Source of the DNA: Micromonospora okii
GTDB lineage: Bacteria > Actinomycetota > Actinomycetes > Mycobacteriales > Micromonosporaceae
Reading direction: 5' to 3'
Assembly (NCBI RefSeq): GCF_020884795.1
Contig: NZ_BBZF01000013.1
Coordinates: 593,000 to 656,999, forward strand
DNA length: 64,000 bases
This document shows positions 40,469 to 49,185 of the stretch, piece after piece (the stretch's first letter is position 1; each line of letters begins with the position of its first letter). Position numbers and translations under genes: made by a program. Below the pieces are notes generated by a model. It searched no databases, was not told the origin of the DNA, and worked only from the letters and a program-made list of their open reading frames with translations.

Positions 40469-41510
40469 CGGCGTAGTCTGCCAGCCGCCGCCGCGTCTCG
40501 GAAGGCGACATCGCCAGGTGCTCCAGGATGGTGTAGCGGTCCGGGCGGGTGGCCGGGGCGAACTGCACCGCGTCGACGAACTGGTCGTCGTCGAGCCCCA
40601 CGTCGGCGGGGAGGCGGGGCAGGCCGTGCCGGGCCAGGCAGGCCGACATCTCCGCGAAGCGCCGCTCGTCGCCGCGCAGGAACGTGCAGAACAGCGCCCC
40701 GAGGCCGGCCAGCTCCCCGTGCGAGGCGGTGCCGGGGTAGAGCGCGTCCACGGCGTGCATGATCTCGTGGCAGCCGCCGCTGGCGGGGCGCGACGTGCCG
40801 CAGACCGCCATCGACAGGCCGGTGGAGATCAGCGCCTCGGCCAGCACGGTGACGAACGCGTCGTCGGTCATGTCGCCGGGGTGGGCGAGCACCGCCTCGG
40901 CGCCCATCCGGGCCAGCGAGGCGGCCAGCCCGTCGACCGGCTCCCCGCGTACCCGGCGGGCCAGCTCCCAGTCGGCGAGCGCGCTGATGTTGCTCACCAC
41001 GTCGCCGATGCCGGCCCGGTTGTGCCGCTCCGGCCCGGCCTCCACGAAGTCCAGGTCGACGATGACCGCGATCGGGATGTGCACCCCGTAGGAGCCCTTG
41101 ATCCCCTCGGTGATCAGCGAGGCCACCGGGGAGGCGATGCCGTCGTTGGCGAGGCTGGTCGCCACCGTGACCATGGGCAGCCCACGCCGGGTGGCCGCGT
41201 ACTTCGCCACGTCGATGGTCTTGCCGCCGCCGATGCCCACCACCGCGTCGTACGACCGGGCGCGCAGCTTCCCGCCCAGGTCGTCGGCCGCCTCCAGGGT
41301 GCCGCCCGCCACCGTGAAGACGTCCGCCGAGCGCAGCGACGGGCGGATCAGCTCGGCGATCTGCCCGCCCTGCCCCGGCCCCACCACCACGGCCACGTCG
41401 CCCCCGGCGGAGATCCGCCCGTCGGCCAGGATCGCGGCCAGGTCCGCCACCGCGCCCCGCCGCACGTCGATGTGCAGCGGGGTGAGGATCGTACGGGCTA
41501 GTAGTGGCAC
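40446..41510 (-). CDS. Glycerol-1-phosphate dehydrogenase-like (AraM/EgsA family)
   Basis: This 354-residue iron/zinc-type alcohol dehydrogenase has the NAD-binding region YDAVVGIGGGKTIDVAKYAA and TVATSLANDGIASPVAS, as in sn-glycerol-1-phosphate dehydrogenases. Metal-ligand His residues appear in GGCHEIMHAVD and PGTASHGELAGLG. It likely reduces a phospho-keto polyol (dihydroxyacetone phosphate or similar). GTG at 41510 overlaps the cytidylyltransferase gene end by 13 bases. Working with the nucleotidyltransferase and phosphatidyltransferase, it would supply an unusual polyol phosphate headgroup. Confidence 0.88.
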   Translation of the reverse strand: MPLLARTILTPLHIDVRRGAVADLAAILADGRISAGGDVAVVVGPGQGGQIAELIRPSLRSADVFTVAGGTLEAADDLGGKLRARSYDAVVGIGGGKTIDVAKYAATRRGLPMVTVATSLANDGIASPVASLITEGIKGSYGVHIPIAVIVDLDFVEAGPERHNRAGIGDVVSNISALADWELARRVRGEPVDGLAASLARMGAEAVLAHPGDMTDDAFVTVLAEALISTGLSMAVCGTSRPASGGCHEIMHAVDALYPGTASHGELAGLGALFCTFLRGDERRFAEMSACLARHGLPRLPADVGLDDDQFVDAVQFAPATRPDRYTILEHLAMSPSETRRRLADYAGAIRDLG

Positions 41511-42229
41511 GCGATCTCCCGCGCCCGCGCGAGGTCGGCGTGGTTGTCCACCTCGACCCACGGCACGTCGCCGATCGGGGCCGCCCGCACCTCGCCGCCG
41601 GCGTCGGCGAACGCCTGGTAGCCGTCCTCGTAGTAGAGGTTCGGGTCGCGCCGCCAGGTGCGCTCCAGGGCGGCGGCGAGCGGCTCGGCCACCTGCGGCT
41701 CGATCAGCGTCGCGCCGATGTACTCCCCGTACGCCTCGGCCGGGTCCATCAGCTTCGTGATGCGGGTGAGCTGGCCGGCGGCGTCGAAGGTGGTCTTCAT
41801 CTCCTCGTCGGCCAGCGGCTTGAGGGTGTCCACCGCGAGCAGGATGCCCGGGCCGCGCTCGGCCAGGAGGGTCTTCTCCACGCTCACGGGGTGCACCGTG
41901 TCGCCGTTGACCAGCAGCACGCCCCGGGCGAAGTGCTCCCGGGCCAGCCAGAGCGAGTACGCGTTGTTCCACTCCTCGGCCTTGTCGTTGTGCACGAGGG
42001 TGATCCGCACGCCGTACCGCTTCTCCAGGTCCGCCTGGCGGGCCACGACCGCGTCGGCGGCGTACCCGACGACGATCACGACCTCGGTGAGGCCGACCTC
42101 GGCGAGGTTGCGCAGCGCGATGTCCAGGATGGTGGTGTCACCGTCCACCGGCACGAGCGCCTTGGGCAGGGTGTCGGTGTACGGGCGCAGGCGGCGCCCC
42201 GCACCGGCGGCGAGCACCATACCGATCAT
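41498..42229 (-). CDS. Sugar/choline-phosphate nucleotidyltransferase
   Basis: This 243-residue NTP-transferase begins MIGMVLAAGAGRRLRPYTDTLPKAL, the signature of nucleotidyltransferases. It continues VVIVVGYAADAV and LLVNGDTVHP, with the metal-binding Asp, and WVEVDNHADLARA. The small size and the VDNHxDL ending fit the phosphocholine/polyol-phosphate cytidylyltransferase group. ATG at 42229 has GAGGGAGAA upstream. It is the first gene of the three-gene cassette and would make the CDP-alcohol used by the phosphatidyltransferase at 39749. Confidence 0.9.
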   Translation of the reverse strand: MIGMVLAAGAGRRLRPYTDTLPKALVPVDGDTTILDIALRNLAEVGLTEVVIVVGYAADAVVARQADLEKRYGVRITLVHNDKAEEWNNAYSLWLAREHFARGVLLVNGDTVHPVSVEKTLLAERGPGILLAVDTLKPLADEEMKTTFDAAGQLTRITKLMDPAEAYGEYIGATLIEPQVAEPLAAALERTWRRDPNLYYEDGYQAFADAGGEVRAAPIGDVPWVEVDNHADLARAREIACHY

Positions 42230-42378
42230 GCGACGTTCTCCCTCGTCCGACTCCGGGTCACCGGTGGAGGATAGCGCCGGGCCGCGTCGGCCCCGCCGCC
42301 AACGCCCGGCCTGAGCCCACCGACGGCCCGTCGCCGACGCCGGCCTCAGTCTGTCAACGCCCGGCGCGGCCGGCCGCC

Positions 42379-43149
42379 TCACCCCGGCAGCGCGGCCAGA
42401 TCCGCCAGTACGCCGAGCCGCTCGTCGGCGGCCAGCGCCGCGTACGGGCCGGCTGCCCGGCGGTCCGTCTCCAGCTCGATGGCCCGCCGCTCCGGCCCCG
42501 GCGGCAGCTCGGTCACGGTCGACGCGGTGTGCCCGGCGGCGGTCCACGCCGCCGCGTACGCGTCCGCCCGGTGGTACCGCAGCGTGCCGAGCCGGTTGAG
42601 CAGCAGCACCCCCGGCGGGGTGCCCTCCGGCTCGTGCGGCGGCGCCATCACCGCGAACGCGTCGCCCGGCCCCTCGGCCGCCTCCTCGGCCTCGACCAGC
42701 GCGTACGCCAGCAGGCGGCCGAACGCCTCGACCAGCCGGACCACCCGGTCGTCGTGCCCCGCCCACAGCTCCTCGGTCACCTCGCCGTGCACCTGGTGCA
42801 GCTCGGCGAGGAAGACGTGCCCGCGTTCCGTGGCGGAGAGGAAGCCCCCGGGCCGGCGGTGCAGCATCCCGTAGGCGACGTGCTTGTCCAGGGCGCGCTG
42901 GCAGGTGGCCGGGTCGCGGTAGCGGTTCACGGCGGCGAAGCCCGCCGGGTCGACCGTCCCGCCCGGGACGGCCAGCCGGGTGCGGAACTCCAGCAGGAAG
43001 CTCGTGGCCGCCGGCCCGCCGTACCGCTGGCTCAGCTCCGCGCCGCCCCCGTCGCGGCCGGCGAGGATGCCGGCGACGAAGACCCGGTCGACCACCGGGG
43101 CCACCAGCCCGGCGAATCGGTGCGGCGCGAGCTGGACGTCGTCGCTCAC
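42379..43149 (-). CDS. Hypothetical protein, possible winged-helix
   Basis: This 256-residue protein shows helical stretches in its first half, including KHVAYGMLHRRPGGFLSATERG, which looks like the wing region of a winged helix. There is a hydrophobic, Ala-rich second half (GVLLLNRLGTLRYHRADAYA). I do not recognise the family with certainty; actinomycetes have many helix-turn-helix-like proteins of this size. GTG at 43149 overlaps the stop of a tiny upstream ORF (GTGA). It is the only likely regulator-like gene inside the polysaccharide locus. Confidence 0.6.
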   Translation of the reverse strand: MSDDVQLAPHRFAGLVAPVVDRVFVAGILAGRDGGGAELSQRYGGPAATSFLLEFRTRLAVPGGTVDPAGFAAVNRYRDPATCQRALDKHVAYGMLHRRPGGFLSATERGHVFLAELHQVHGEVTEELWAGHDDRVVRLVEAFGRLLAYALVEAEEAAEGPGDAFAVMAPPHEPEGTPPGVLLLNRLGTLRYHRADAYAAAWTAAGHTASTVTELPPGPERRAIELETDRRAAGPYAALAADERLGVLADLAALPG

Positions 43150-43280
43150 CGACCGATCGGGCGCGGCGCCGCGGGCGCGTCGGGCAGGAGGACCCGCTGC
43201 GGGGACCGGCGCTGGACGGGGACGCGGCCGTCGTCGCCGACGGTCGGCGCGGCGGCGCGGCGGAGAAGCTCGGTGGGCAC
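43146..43280 (-). CDS. Tiny ORF upstream of the hypothetical protein
   Basis: This 44-codon ORF (GTG at 43280) encodes an Arg/Pro-rich product beginning MPTELLRRAAAPTV. Its only support is the four-base GTGA overlap with the next gene; there is no Shine-Dalgarno. It may be a leader or simply chance. Confidence 0.25.
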   Translation of the reverse strand: MPTELLRRAAAPTVGDDGRVPVQRRSPQRVLLPDAPAAPRPIGR

Positions 43281-43450
43281 GTTCCGACAGTAGCGAGCCG
43301 CGCGCCGCCCGGCGATGCCCGTACGGCCGGTTGGGTGTCGGCCGGGCCGCCCGTTCACCCCTGCTGGGCGGCGGAAACGCCGACGGCCCGGCCCCCGCGT
43401 GGGGACCGGGCCGTCGGTCGTGGCCGGTGACGTACGCCGCTCGGAGCGGG

Positions 43451-45463
43451 CTACGGGCCGACGAAGACCGCCTTGGCCCGCCAGTCGACGCCGCCCACCG
43501 AGGGGCCGCTGCGCACGATCCAGGCACCCGAGGGCGCCCCGTTGACCCAGCCCGCCGACGACAGGTTGCCCGTGGTGCGGCTCACCTGGTAGATCCGCGA
43601 GCCGGCGACGAAGACCCCGGCGGAGTCGGCGAAGCCGGTCGCGCCGGTCACGGTGAACCTGTCGGCCCCGACGGTGCCGCTGTCCGGGCTGAACCAGCGC
43701 CAGAAGAGGCCGGCCTGCCCGGTCAGCGTGTAGTAGAGCTTCCCGTTGGCGTAGAACATGCCGGTCACGTTGGCGATCTCCGGGTAGAAGCTCACCGTGA
43801 CCCCGGCGTACGTCTGGTTCTGGTTGTTGATGACGACGCCGGTGGCGACCTTGTCCCACAGCGGGTCGTGGTACGGGTCGACCAGCTTCGGCGCGCCGAA
43901 CGTGGTGCCGTTGAAGGTGCGCCGCCACAGCGCCCCGTTGTAGCCGTAGAAGAGGGTGCCGCCGACCCAGAACGCGCCCTTGGCCGTGGACCAGGCGGTG
44001 TTGTCGGGGTTGGCGACCGAGGCCGCCGCGCCGACGGCGCCCGTCCCGTCGTACGACCGACGCCGCACGGTGTTGCCGCCGACCCCGGCCAGGTAGACGT
44101 TGCCCGGCAGGGCGGCCGTGGCGGTGGAGTGCGGGGCCGCGCCCCCGGCCAGCGGGAGGAACGCGATCCGCTCCCGCCGCCACTTGCGGTCGCCCAGCCA
44201 CGGCTGGTCGTGGCCGAGCCAGAGGCCCTGCGGGGTGACCAGCAGCTCGGCGACGCCGTACCCGCGCGGGTTGCGGCCCGGGTTCCACGTCAGCGGCAGG
44301 CCGCTGAGCGGGTCGAGCGCGGCGATGCTGGGCCGGGCGACCGCGCCCGGCCGCGCCTCGGTCTTGCCGCCGGTGTTGTTCAGCCAGCGGAAGTGGCCGC
44401 CCACGTAGATCGTCTTCTCGGTGATGCCCACGGAGATGAAGGTGTCCCCGCCGCTGTAGTTGATCCAGGTCGGCTGGACGGAGGTGCCGGTGGACGAGGT
44501 CTCCCAGCGGGCCACGGCGTCGCAGAGCGTCCCCGCGAACGGCCCACCGGTGGTGACGATGACGAAGTAGCCGCCGTCGGGGGAGAAGGCCACGTCCCGC
44601 ACGTACGAGTCGAACATGTCCGTCCGGCAGGCCGGCTCGTAGCGGGCGGTGTTCCAGGACGAGAGGGTCGCGGCGGTGCTGCCGAGGGTGAGGCGGGCCA
44701 CCTGGTCGTGCTGCGCCCCGTTGGCCTTCTTGAAGTTGCCGATGACGACGAGCTGGGTGCCGTCGGGCGACACGGCCAGCTTCTCCGCGCCGACGGCGCC
44801 CTTCGCGCCGCTGCCCCCGTTGTAGTTGTGGTTGACGGTCAGGTTGGCGGTGAGGTAGCTGTCCAGGACGCCGGTGGTGGCGGCGACGGAGGCGAGGCCC
44901 CCGCGCGCCTTGCCGGTGACCGTGGTGAAGGTGCCGCCGATCAGCAGCCGGCTGCCGACCCGGGCGACGTCGTTGACGATGCCGTTGAAGGCCAGGTTGG
45001 GGAAGCTGGTGACCAGGCTGCCGTTGGAGAGGTTGACCACGGCCAGCTTGCGGCGGGTGGTGCCGTTGACGGTGTTGAACTTGCCGGCGACGTAGACGGT
45101 GCCGGCCGTCGGGCCCGCGAGGACGTCGAGGACCTCGCCGTCGACCGTCGGCGCGAACGCGGTGTCGACCTTGCCGGTGGCCTTGTCGAAGGCCAGCAGG
45201 TACTTCCGGTTGATCGCCGCGCTGGTGCCGCGGTTGCGCGCCTGGGTGAACGAGCCGCCCACGACCACCTTCGTGCCGGCGTCGTGGATGGCGAAGACCG
45301 TGCCGTCGATGATGTCGGGGGTCTGGGCGGACGGGACCGCGCCGACGACGGTGGTGTGGTTTGGCGCGGCGGGCGCCGGGGCGGCGACGAGCAGACCGGT
45401 GACGGTGAGCGCGCTGGCCAGGACCGCGAGGGGGCGGCGGCTGAGCGCCGGGAGACGGACCAC
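43451..45463 (-). CDS. Secreted beta-propeller (delta-60/WD-like repeat) protein
   Basis: This 670-residue exported protein has a signal peptide (about 1-33: basic start, LAVLASALTVTGLLVAAPAPAA). Many repeated blades of about 50 residues follow, of the form (V/L)xxGGxFTxVxG, for example VVVGGSFTQARN, VYVAGKFNTVNG and LLIGGTFTTVTG. Such folds bind partners or polysaccharide outside the cell. GTG at 45463 has GGAG six bases upstream and is preferred to a TTG at 45469. It lies among exopolysaccharide genes and may be a surface or matrix protein; the exact ligand is unknown. Confidence 0.85.
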   Translation of the reverse strand: MVRLPALSRRPLAVLASALTVTGLLVAAPAPAAPNHTTVVGAVPSAQTPDIIDGTVFAIHDAGTKVVVGGSFTQARNRGTSAAINRKYLLAFDKATGKVDTAFAPTVDGEVLDVLAGPTAGTVYVAGKFNTVNGTTRRKLAVVNLSNGSLVTSFPNLAFNGIVNDVARVGSRLLIGGTFTTVTGKARGGLASVAATTGVLDSYLTANLTVNHNYNGGSGAKGAVGAEKLAVSPDGTQLVVIGNFKKANGAQHDQVARLTLGSTAATLSSWNTARYEPACRTDMFDSYVRDVAFSPDGGYFVIVTTGGPFAGTLCDAVARWETSSTGTSVQPTWINYSGGDTFISVGITEKTIYVGGHFRWLNNTGGKTEARPGAVARPSIAALDPLSGLPLTWNPGRNPRGYGVAELLVTPQGLWLGHDQPWLGDRKWRRERIAFLPLAGGAAPHSTATAALPGNVYLAGVGGNTVRRRSYDGTGAVGAAASVANPDNTAWSTAKGAFWVGGTLFYGYNGALWRRTFNGTTFGAPKLVDPYHDPLWDKVATGVVINNQNQTYAGVTVSFYPEIANVTGMFYANGKLYYTLTGQAGLFWRWFSPDSGTVGADRFTVTGATGFADSAGVFVAGSRIYQVSRTTGNLSSAGWVNGAPSGAWIVRSGPSVGGVDWRAKAVFVGP

Positions 45464-45695
45464 GGGCAACTCCGGGTGCTGGGGAAACGATGTGCTGCCT
45501 CCGCCCGACCGGTGCGGCCGGTCGGTGCCGCTCTGGCCGGTGGGATCGGCGACCGGCCAGGTGCGCCCCCGGCCGGGGAGGCGGCGGCCGGGAGCGGAAG
45601 TCTCAGCAACACGATGGACTATCCGGAGCGCGGCGTCTACCCCCCGGTTGCCCGTTGTGTCCTTTACCGCCTCCGGCCGGGCTGGAGGGCGGCCG

Positions 45696-46721
45696 TCAGC
45701 GGGGGCCGGGCGACGGGGGCGGCGCGGAGAACCAGGGGTCGGCGGCCAGCTCCCGGAACGCGGCCAGCCCCTCCGGGTCGTCGTCGAACGTGCTGTCGTA
45801 CGCGGGCTTGGTCTGCTTCGCGGCGAAGTAGACGGCGGCCTTGATCTGCGGGTGCCGCTTGACGTAGTCGCCGGCCTCGCGCAGCCACGCCCCGCGCTGG
45901 CCGGGCTCGCCCGGGTACGTCACCCCGAACTCGCCGATCACGATCGGCCGGGGGTGCTGGGCGGCGAACGTCATGAAGGTGTCCATCTGCTCGGTGAAGC
46001 CGTCGAACCTCCTGCCCGGGTAGACGTCGGTGCAGAGCCAGTCCACCTGGTCGTCGCCCGGGTAGTACGCGGCGGCGTTGCGTTTCGGGTCGGTGAAGCC
46101 CTGCACGTGCGGGCACCAGACGAAGGCGGCGTTCGTGGCCCCGACCTCGGTGAAGATGCCCCGGATGCGCTTCCAGGCCGCGATGTAGTCGTCCGGCGTG
46201 TGCACGCTCTGCCGCAGGTTGGGCCGGTCCATCTCCCACCGCCAGCGCAGCAACAGCGGCGCGCCGAACTGCTTGATGCTCTCGGCCCGCTGCCGGATGA
46301 GCTGGTCGTGGCCGCCGTCGCGGATGTCCCGGGTGTCCGTGCCCGACCAGGAGATCATCTGGAGCTTCCCGACCGCCTGGAACTCCTGCTGCACGGGGCC
46401 GGGGAAGTCGTCCTCCCACTCGTGGAACGTGTGCGCGAGGGGCATCGCGCCCCCGGTCTGGTCGGCGAACGCGGCCAGCGCCGCCACCCGGCCCTGCGAG
46501 GTCTGCCAGTCCGGCTTCACCCACGCGCCCAGCCAGGCGCTCTTCTCCGGCAGCTCCGGGCCCCGCCCCGTGGTGGAGACCCCGTCCACGATTCGCGGGG
46601 GCGTGGTGGGCCCGTTCGGGGCGGCCGACGGCGGCGCGGGATCGGGGTCGCTCCCGGTGCACGCCGACAGGGCCAGCGCCGACCCGAGCAGGAGTGTCAG
46701 CGCCGTCTGGAACCGCTTCAT
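45696..46721 (-). CDS. GH26-like glycoside hydrolase lipoprotein
   Basis: This 341-residue protein has a lipoprotein signal (ALALSACTGSD, lipid-Cys near residue 21), a Pro-rich linker, and a (beta/alpha)8 glycosidase domain. The candidate acid/base Glu is in LLRWRWEMDR and the nucleophile in PIVIGEFGVTYP, the spacing of GH26 beta-mannanase-type enzymes. It would trim or remodel polysaccharide at the cell surface. ATG at 46721 has GGAAG upstream. A second GH26-like protein is encoded at 60429. Confidence 0.87.
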   Translation of the reverse strand: MKRFQTALTLLLGSALALSACTGSDPDPAPPSAAPNGPTTPPRIVDGVSTTGRGPELPEKSAWLGAWVKPDWQTSQGRVAALAAFADQTGGAMPLAHTFHEWEDDFPGPVQQEFQAVGKLQMISWSGTDTRDIRDGGHDQLIRQRAESIKQFGAPLLLRWRWEMDRPNLRQSVHTPDDYIAAWKRIRGIFTEVGATNAAFVWCPHVQGFTDPKRNAAAYYPGDDQVDWLCTDVYPGRRFDGFTEQMDTFMTFAAQHPRPIVIGEFGVTYPGEPGQRGAWLREAGDYVKRHPQIKAAVYFAAKQTKPAYDSTFDDDPEGLAAFRELAADPWFSAPPPSPGPR

Positions 46722-46801
46722 CGTCTTCCGTACCTTCCCCGTGCTGGGACCACCGGCGCACCCGGTGGTGGACGTGTCGTGGCCGCAGGCCGTGGCGGGC
46801 C

Positions 46802-48355
46802 TCAGCGCCGCCGGCCCCGGCGCAGGCCCCGCAGGGCGTCGAGCTGGAGCACGCCGCGCAGCTTCCAGGCCCCGGCGGCGTACGCGGCGGTGCCGAGCAC
46901 GGCCAGCGCCGCCAGCGTGACCGGCCCCGCGTCGGTCACCGCGCGGGCCACCAGCGCCGGCACGCCGAAGCAGGCCACCGCGAGCCCGGCGGCGGTGACC
47001 GTGCCCCGGCCGAACGGGTGCAGCCGGTACGCGCGGTGGAGCTGGGCCAGCGGTACCAGGTTGGTGATCAGGATGGACGTCGACCAGGCGAGGGCCGCGC
47101 CCATGATGCCGAGGCGCGGGATGAGCAGCACGTTGAGCAGCACGTTGACCGCCGTGCCGGCCAGCGCGTTGTAGAACGTCCAGGACGTCCGGCCGGCCAT
47201 GTTGAGCACCGTGTCGACCATGCCGCAGCCGGTGGCCACCAGCATGGTCAGCGCGAGGAGGACGGTCACCCGCGCCCCGGCGGCGTACCCGTCGCCGAAC
47301 AGGTGCAGCATCGGCTCGGCGAAGACCGCGAAGAGCAGGTACGTCGGCCAGGCCAGCAGCACCAGCCAGCCGGTCGCGGCCTGGTAGAGCCGCCCGGCGG
47401 CGGCCCGGTCGTCGCGGGTCAGGTGCTCGGCGAGCCGGTGCTGCACGGCGGTGGAGAGCGCCTGGCCGGAGAGCTGCCCGAGGGCCAGGAACCGGGTGGC
47501 CGCCGTGTAGAGCGCCGCCTCCGACAGCCCGCGCAGCGCGCCGAGCAGCACGATGTCGAGCCGCTGCACCGCCATCTGGGCCAGCCCGCTCAGCGCCCGG
47601 GGCCCGCTGTAGCGCCAGTACGGCCCGAACTCCTCCCGCAGCGACACCGCCGGGGCCTCCGCCCGCCGCTCCGCGCGCCGGACCAGCCGGGCCAGCCACA
47701 CCGCGCCGAACAGCGCGGCGGGCAGGTAGGGCAAGGCCCAGGCCAGCGGCAGGGCGGTGGTCGCGGAGAGGCCGAGCAGGGCGGCCAGCCCCACCCCGGC
47801 CACCTGGAGGCCGGTGCGGCCGACCCGCTCGACCAGCAGCAGCGGGCGCATCCTGCCGAAGCCCCGGCAGGCGGCCAGCGCGAAGTCGCAGAGCGCGGCG
47901 ACCGGCACGAAGACCAGTAGCACCCGCAGGGCGCGCACCGCGCCGGGCACCGGCTCGTCGAGGGTCAGCGCCACCACGCGCGGGGCGGCCCACCAGCCGG
48001 CCACCGCGATCAGCGTGCCGACTCCCAGCACCGGCAGCAGCCCGACCAGCACCGAGGCGCGGATGCGCTCCGGCTGGCCGAGCGTGCGGTACCGGCTGAT
48101 GAAGTAGACCGAGCCGACGCCGGTGCCCAGCCGCGCCGCCGCGTACGCGATCATGAAGGCGCTGGTGGCGGCGAAGAAGAGGCCGGCGTCGGACATGGAC
48201 CAGCCACGGGTGACGACGATGTTCAGGCCGAACCCGGCGACCGCCGCGACGGCCACCCCGAGCAGGTTCGCCACCCCCTGCCGGGCCGCCCCGCCCAGCC
48301 CGGCGGCGTCCGGCCGGGCCGGGGCTACCGACGCCACGACGGCACGCGTCCCCAC
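46802..48355 (-). CDS. Wzx-like polysaccharide flippase (MOP superfamily)
   Basis: This 517-residue membrane protein has 12-14 predicted helices in the pattern of lipid-linked oligosaccharide flippases (LLGVAVAAVAGFGLNIVVTR, YFISRYRTLGQ, DIVLLGALRGLSEAALYTAA). It would move undecaprenyl-linked repeat units across the membrane. The start is uncertain: GTG at 48355 or 48337, both overlapping the sulfotransferase gene end. It is part of the compact minus-strand polysaccharide operon from 55157 down to 46802. Confidence 0.9.
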   Translation of the reverse strand: MGTRAVVASVAPARPDAAGLGGAARQGVANLLGVAVAAVAGFGLNIVVTRGWSMSDAGLFFAATSAFMIAYAAARLGTGVGSVYFISRYRTLGQPERIRASVLVGLLPVLGVGTLIAVAGWWAAPRVVALTLDEPVPGAVRALRVLLVFVPVAALCDFALAACRGFGRMRPLLLVERVGRTGLQVAGVGLAALLGLSATTALPLAWALPYLPAALFGAVWLARLVRRAERRAEAPAVSLREEFGPYWRYSGPRALSGLAQMAVQRLDIVLLGALRGLSEAALYTAATRFLALGQLSGQALSTAVQHRLAEHLTRDDRAAAGRLYQAATGWLVLLAWPTYLLFAVFAEPMLHLFGDGYAAGARVTVLLALTMLVATGCGMVDTVLNMAGRTSWTFYNALAGTAVNVLLNVLLIPRLGIMGAALAWSTSILITNLVPLAQLHRAYRLHPFGRGTVTAAGLAVACFGVPALVARAVTDAGPVTLAALAVLGTAAYAAGAWKLRGVLQLDALRGLRRGRRR

Positions 48356-49185
48356 CAGGCGCTCAACCGCTCGTCGTACGGGGCGAAGTGCTCCTCCAGC
48401 CGGGCCCGCAGCGCCGGGTCCATCGGGGAGCGGGAGCGCGAGTTGTGCTTGCCGAACGAGATCTCCGCCCAGTGCGGCAGGCCGAGGAAGTCGCAGACCG
48501 CGTCGAACGCCGGCCGGGGATCGGCGAAGAAGTCGTCGGCGTCGATGACGTGCAGCCGCTCCCGGCCGAAGATCGACTCCAGCCGTTCGAGCTGCTCGAC
48601 GTAGCGGCCCCGGGTCAGGTAGGCGTTGTGCTGGAAGTGGTGGCTGTGCGCCGTCGGGTCGGCCAGCAGCCGCTCCCGCTCCCCGGCGATCCGCGACTCC
48701 TCCAGCTCCAGGGCGCGCTCGAAGCCCTCCGGCTCGAAGCCCCGGGCCGCCTCGTGCGAGTGCGCCGAGTACGCCCGCTCCACCGGGTCGCGCAGCAGCA
48801 CCAGCAGCCGCACGTCCGGCAGGTCGGTGGCGATCCGCTCGCCGGCGAGCGGGTGGAACATGTAGTACGGGCTGGACTCGCCCGTCACCCCGCGCACCCC
48901 CAGCCGCTCCCGGACGGCCTCGGCGCGGCGCACCGTCGGGAAGTGCCCGAGGTACCAGTCCATGCCCCGGTCGTAGCCGGTGTCGAAGTAGTGCACGCCC
49001 TTGTGGTAGACCGCCGGCAGCACCGCCGGATGCTGCGAGAGGGTCTTGAACAGCGAGGTCGTGCCGCAGCGCTGCGCGCCCACGATGAGGAAGTCGGGGG
49101 CGAGCCGGGAACCCGCCGTCAGCCGGCCGTACGTCCGGCTCACCGACCGCACCGCGCGCCGCGCGTGTGCCTTGACCTGCGTCAC
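48325..49185 (-). CDS. Sulfotransferase (PAPS-dependent)
   Basis: This 286-residue enzyme has the 5'-phosphosulfate loop VGAQRCGTTSLFKTL (about residues 30-45) and the 3'-phosphate motif VLLRDPVERAYSAHSH (about 130-145), as in heparan and other carbohydrate sulfotransferases. It ends with the ARLEEHFAPYDERL segment typical of the group. It would sulfate the exopolysaccharide from PAPS. GTG at 49185 has GGAGGAG upstream and overlaps the stop of the phosphotransferase gene. It is one of three sulfotransferases in the locus and the most divergent of them. Confidence 0.93.
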   Translation of the reverse strand: MTQVKAHARRAVRSVSRTYGRLTAGSRLAPDFLIVGAQRCGTTSLFKTLSQHPAVLPAVYHKGVHYFDTGYDRGMDWYLGHFPTVRRAEAVRERLGVRGVTGESSPYYMFHPLAGERIATDLPDVRLLVLLRDPVERAYSAHSHEAARGFEPEGFERALELEESRIAGERERLLADPTAHSHHFQHNAYLTRGRYVEQLERLESIFGRERLHVIDADDFFADPRPAFDAVCDFLGLPHWAEISFGKHNSRSRSPMDPALRARLEEHFAPYDERLSAWWGRVPSWRR

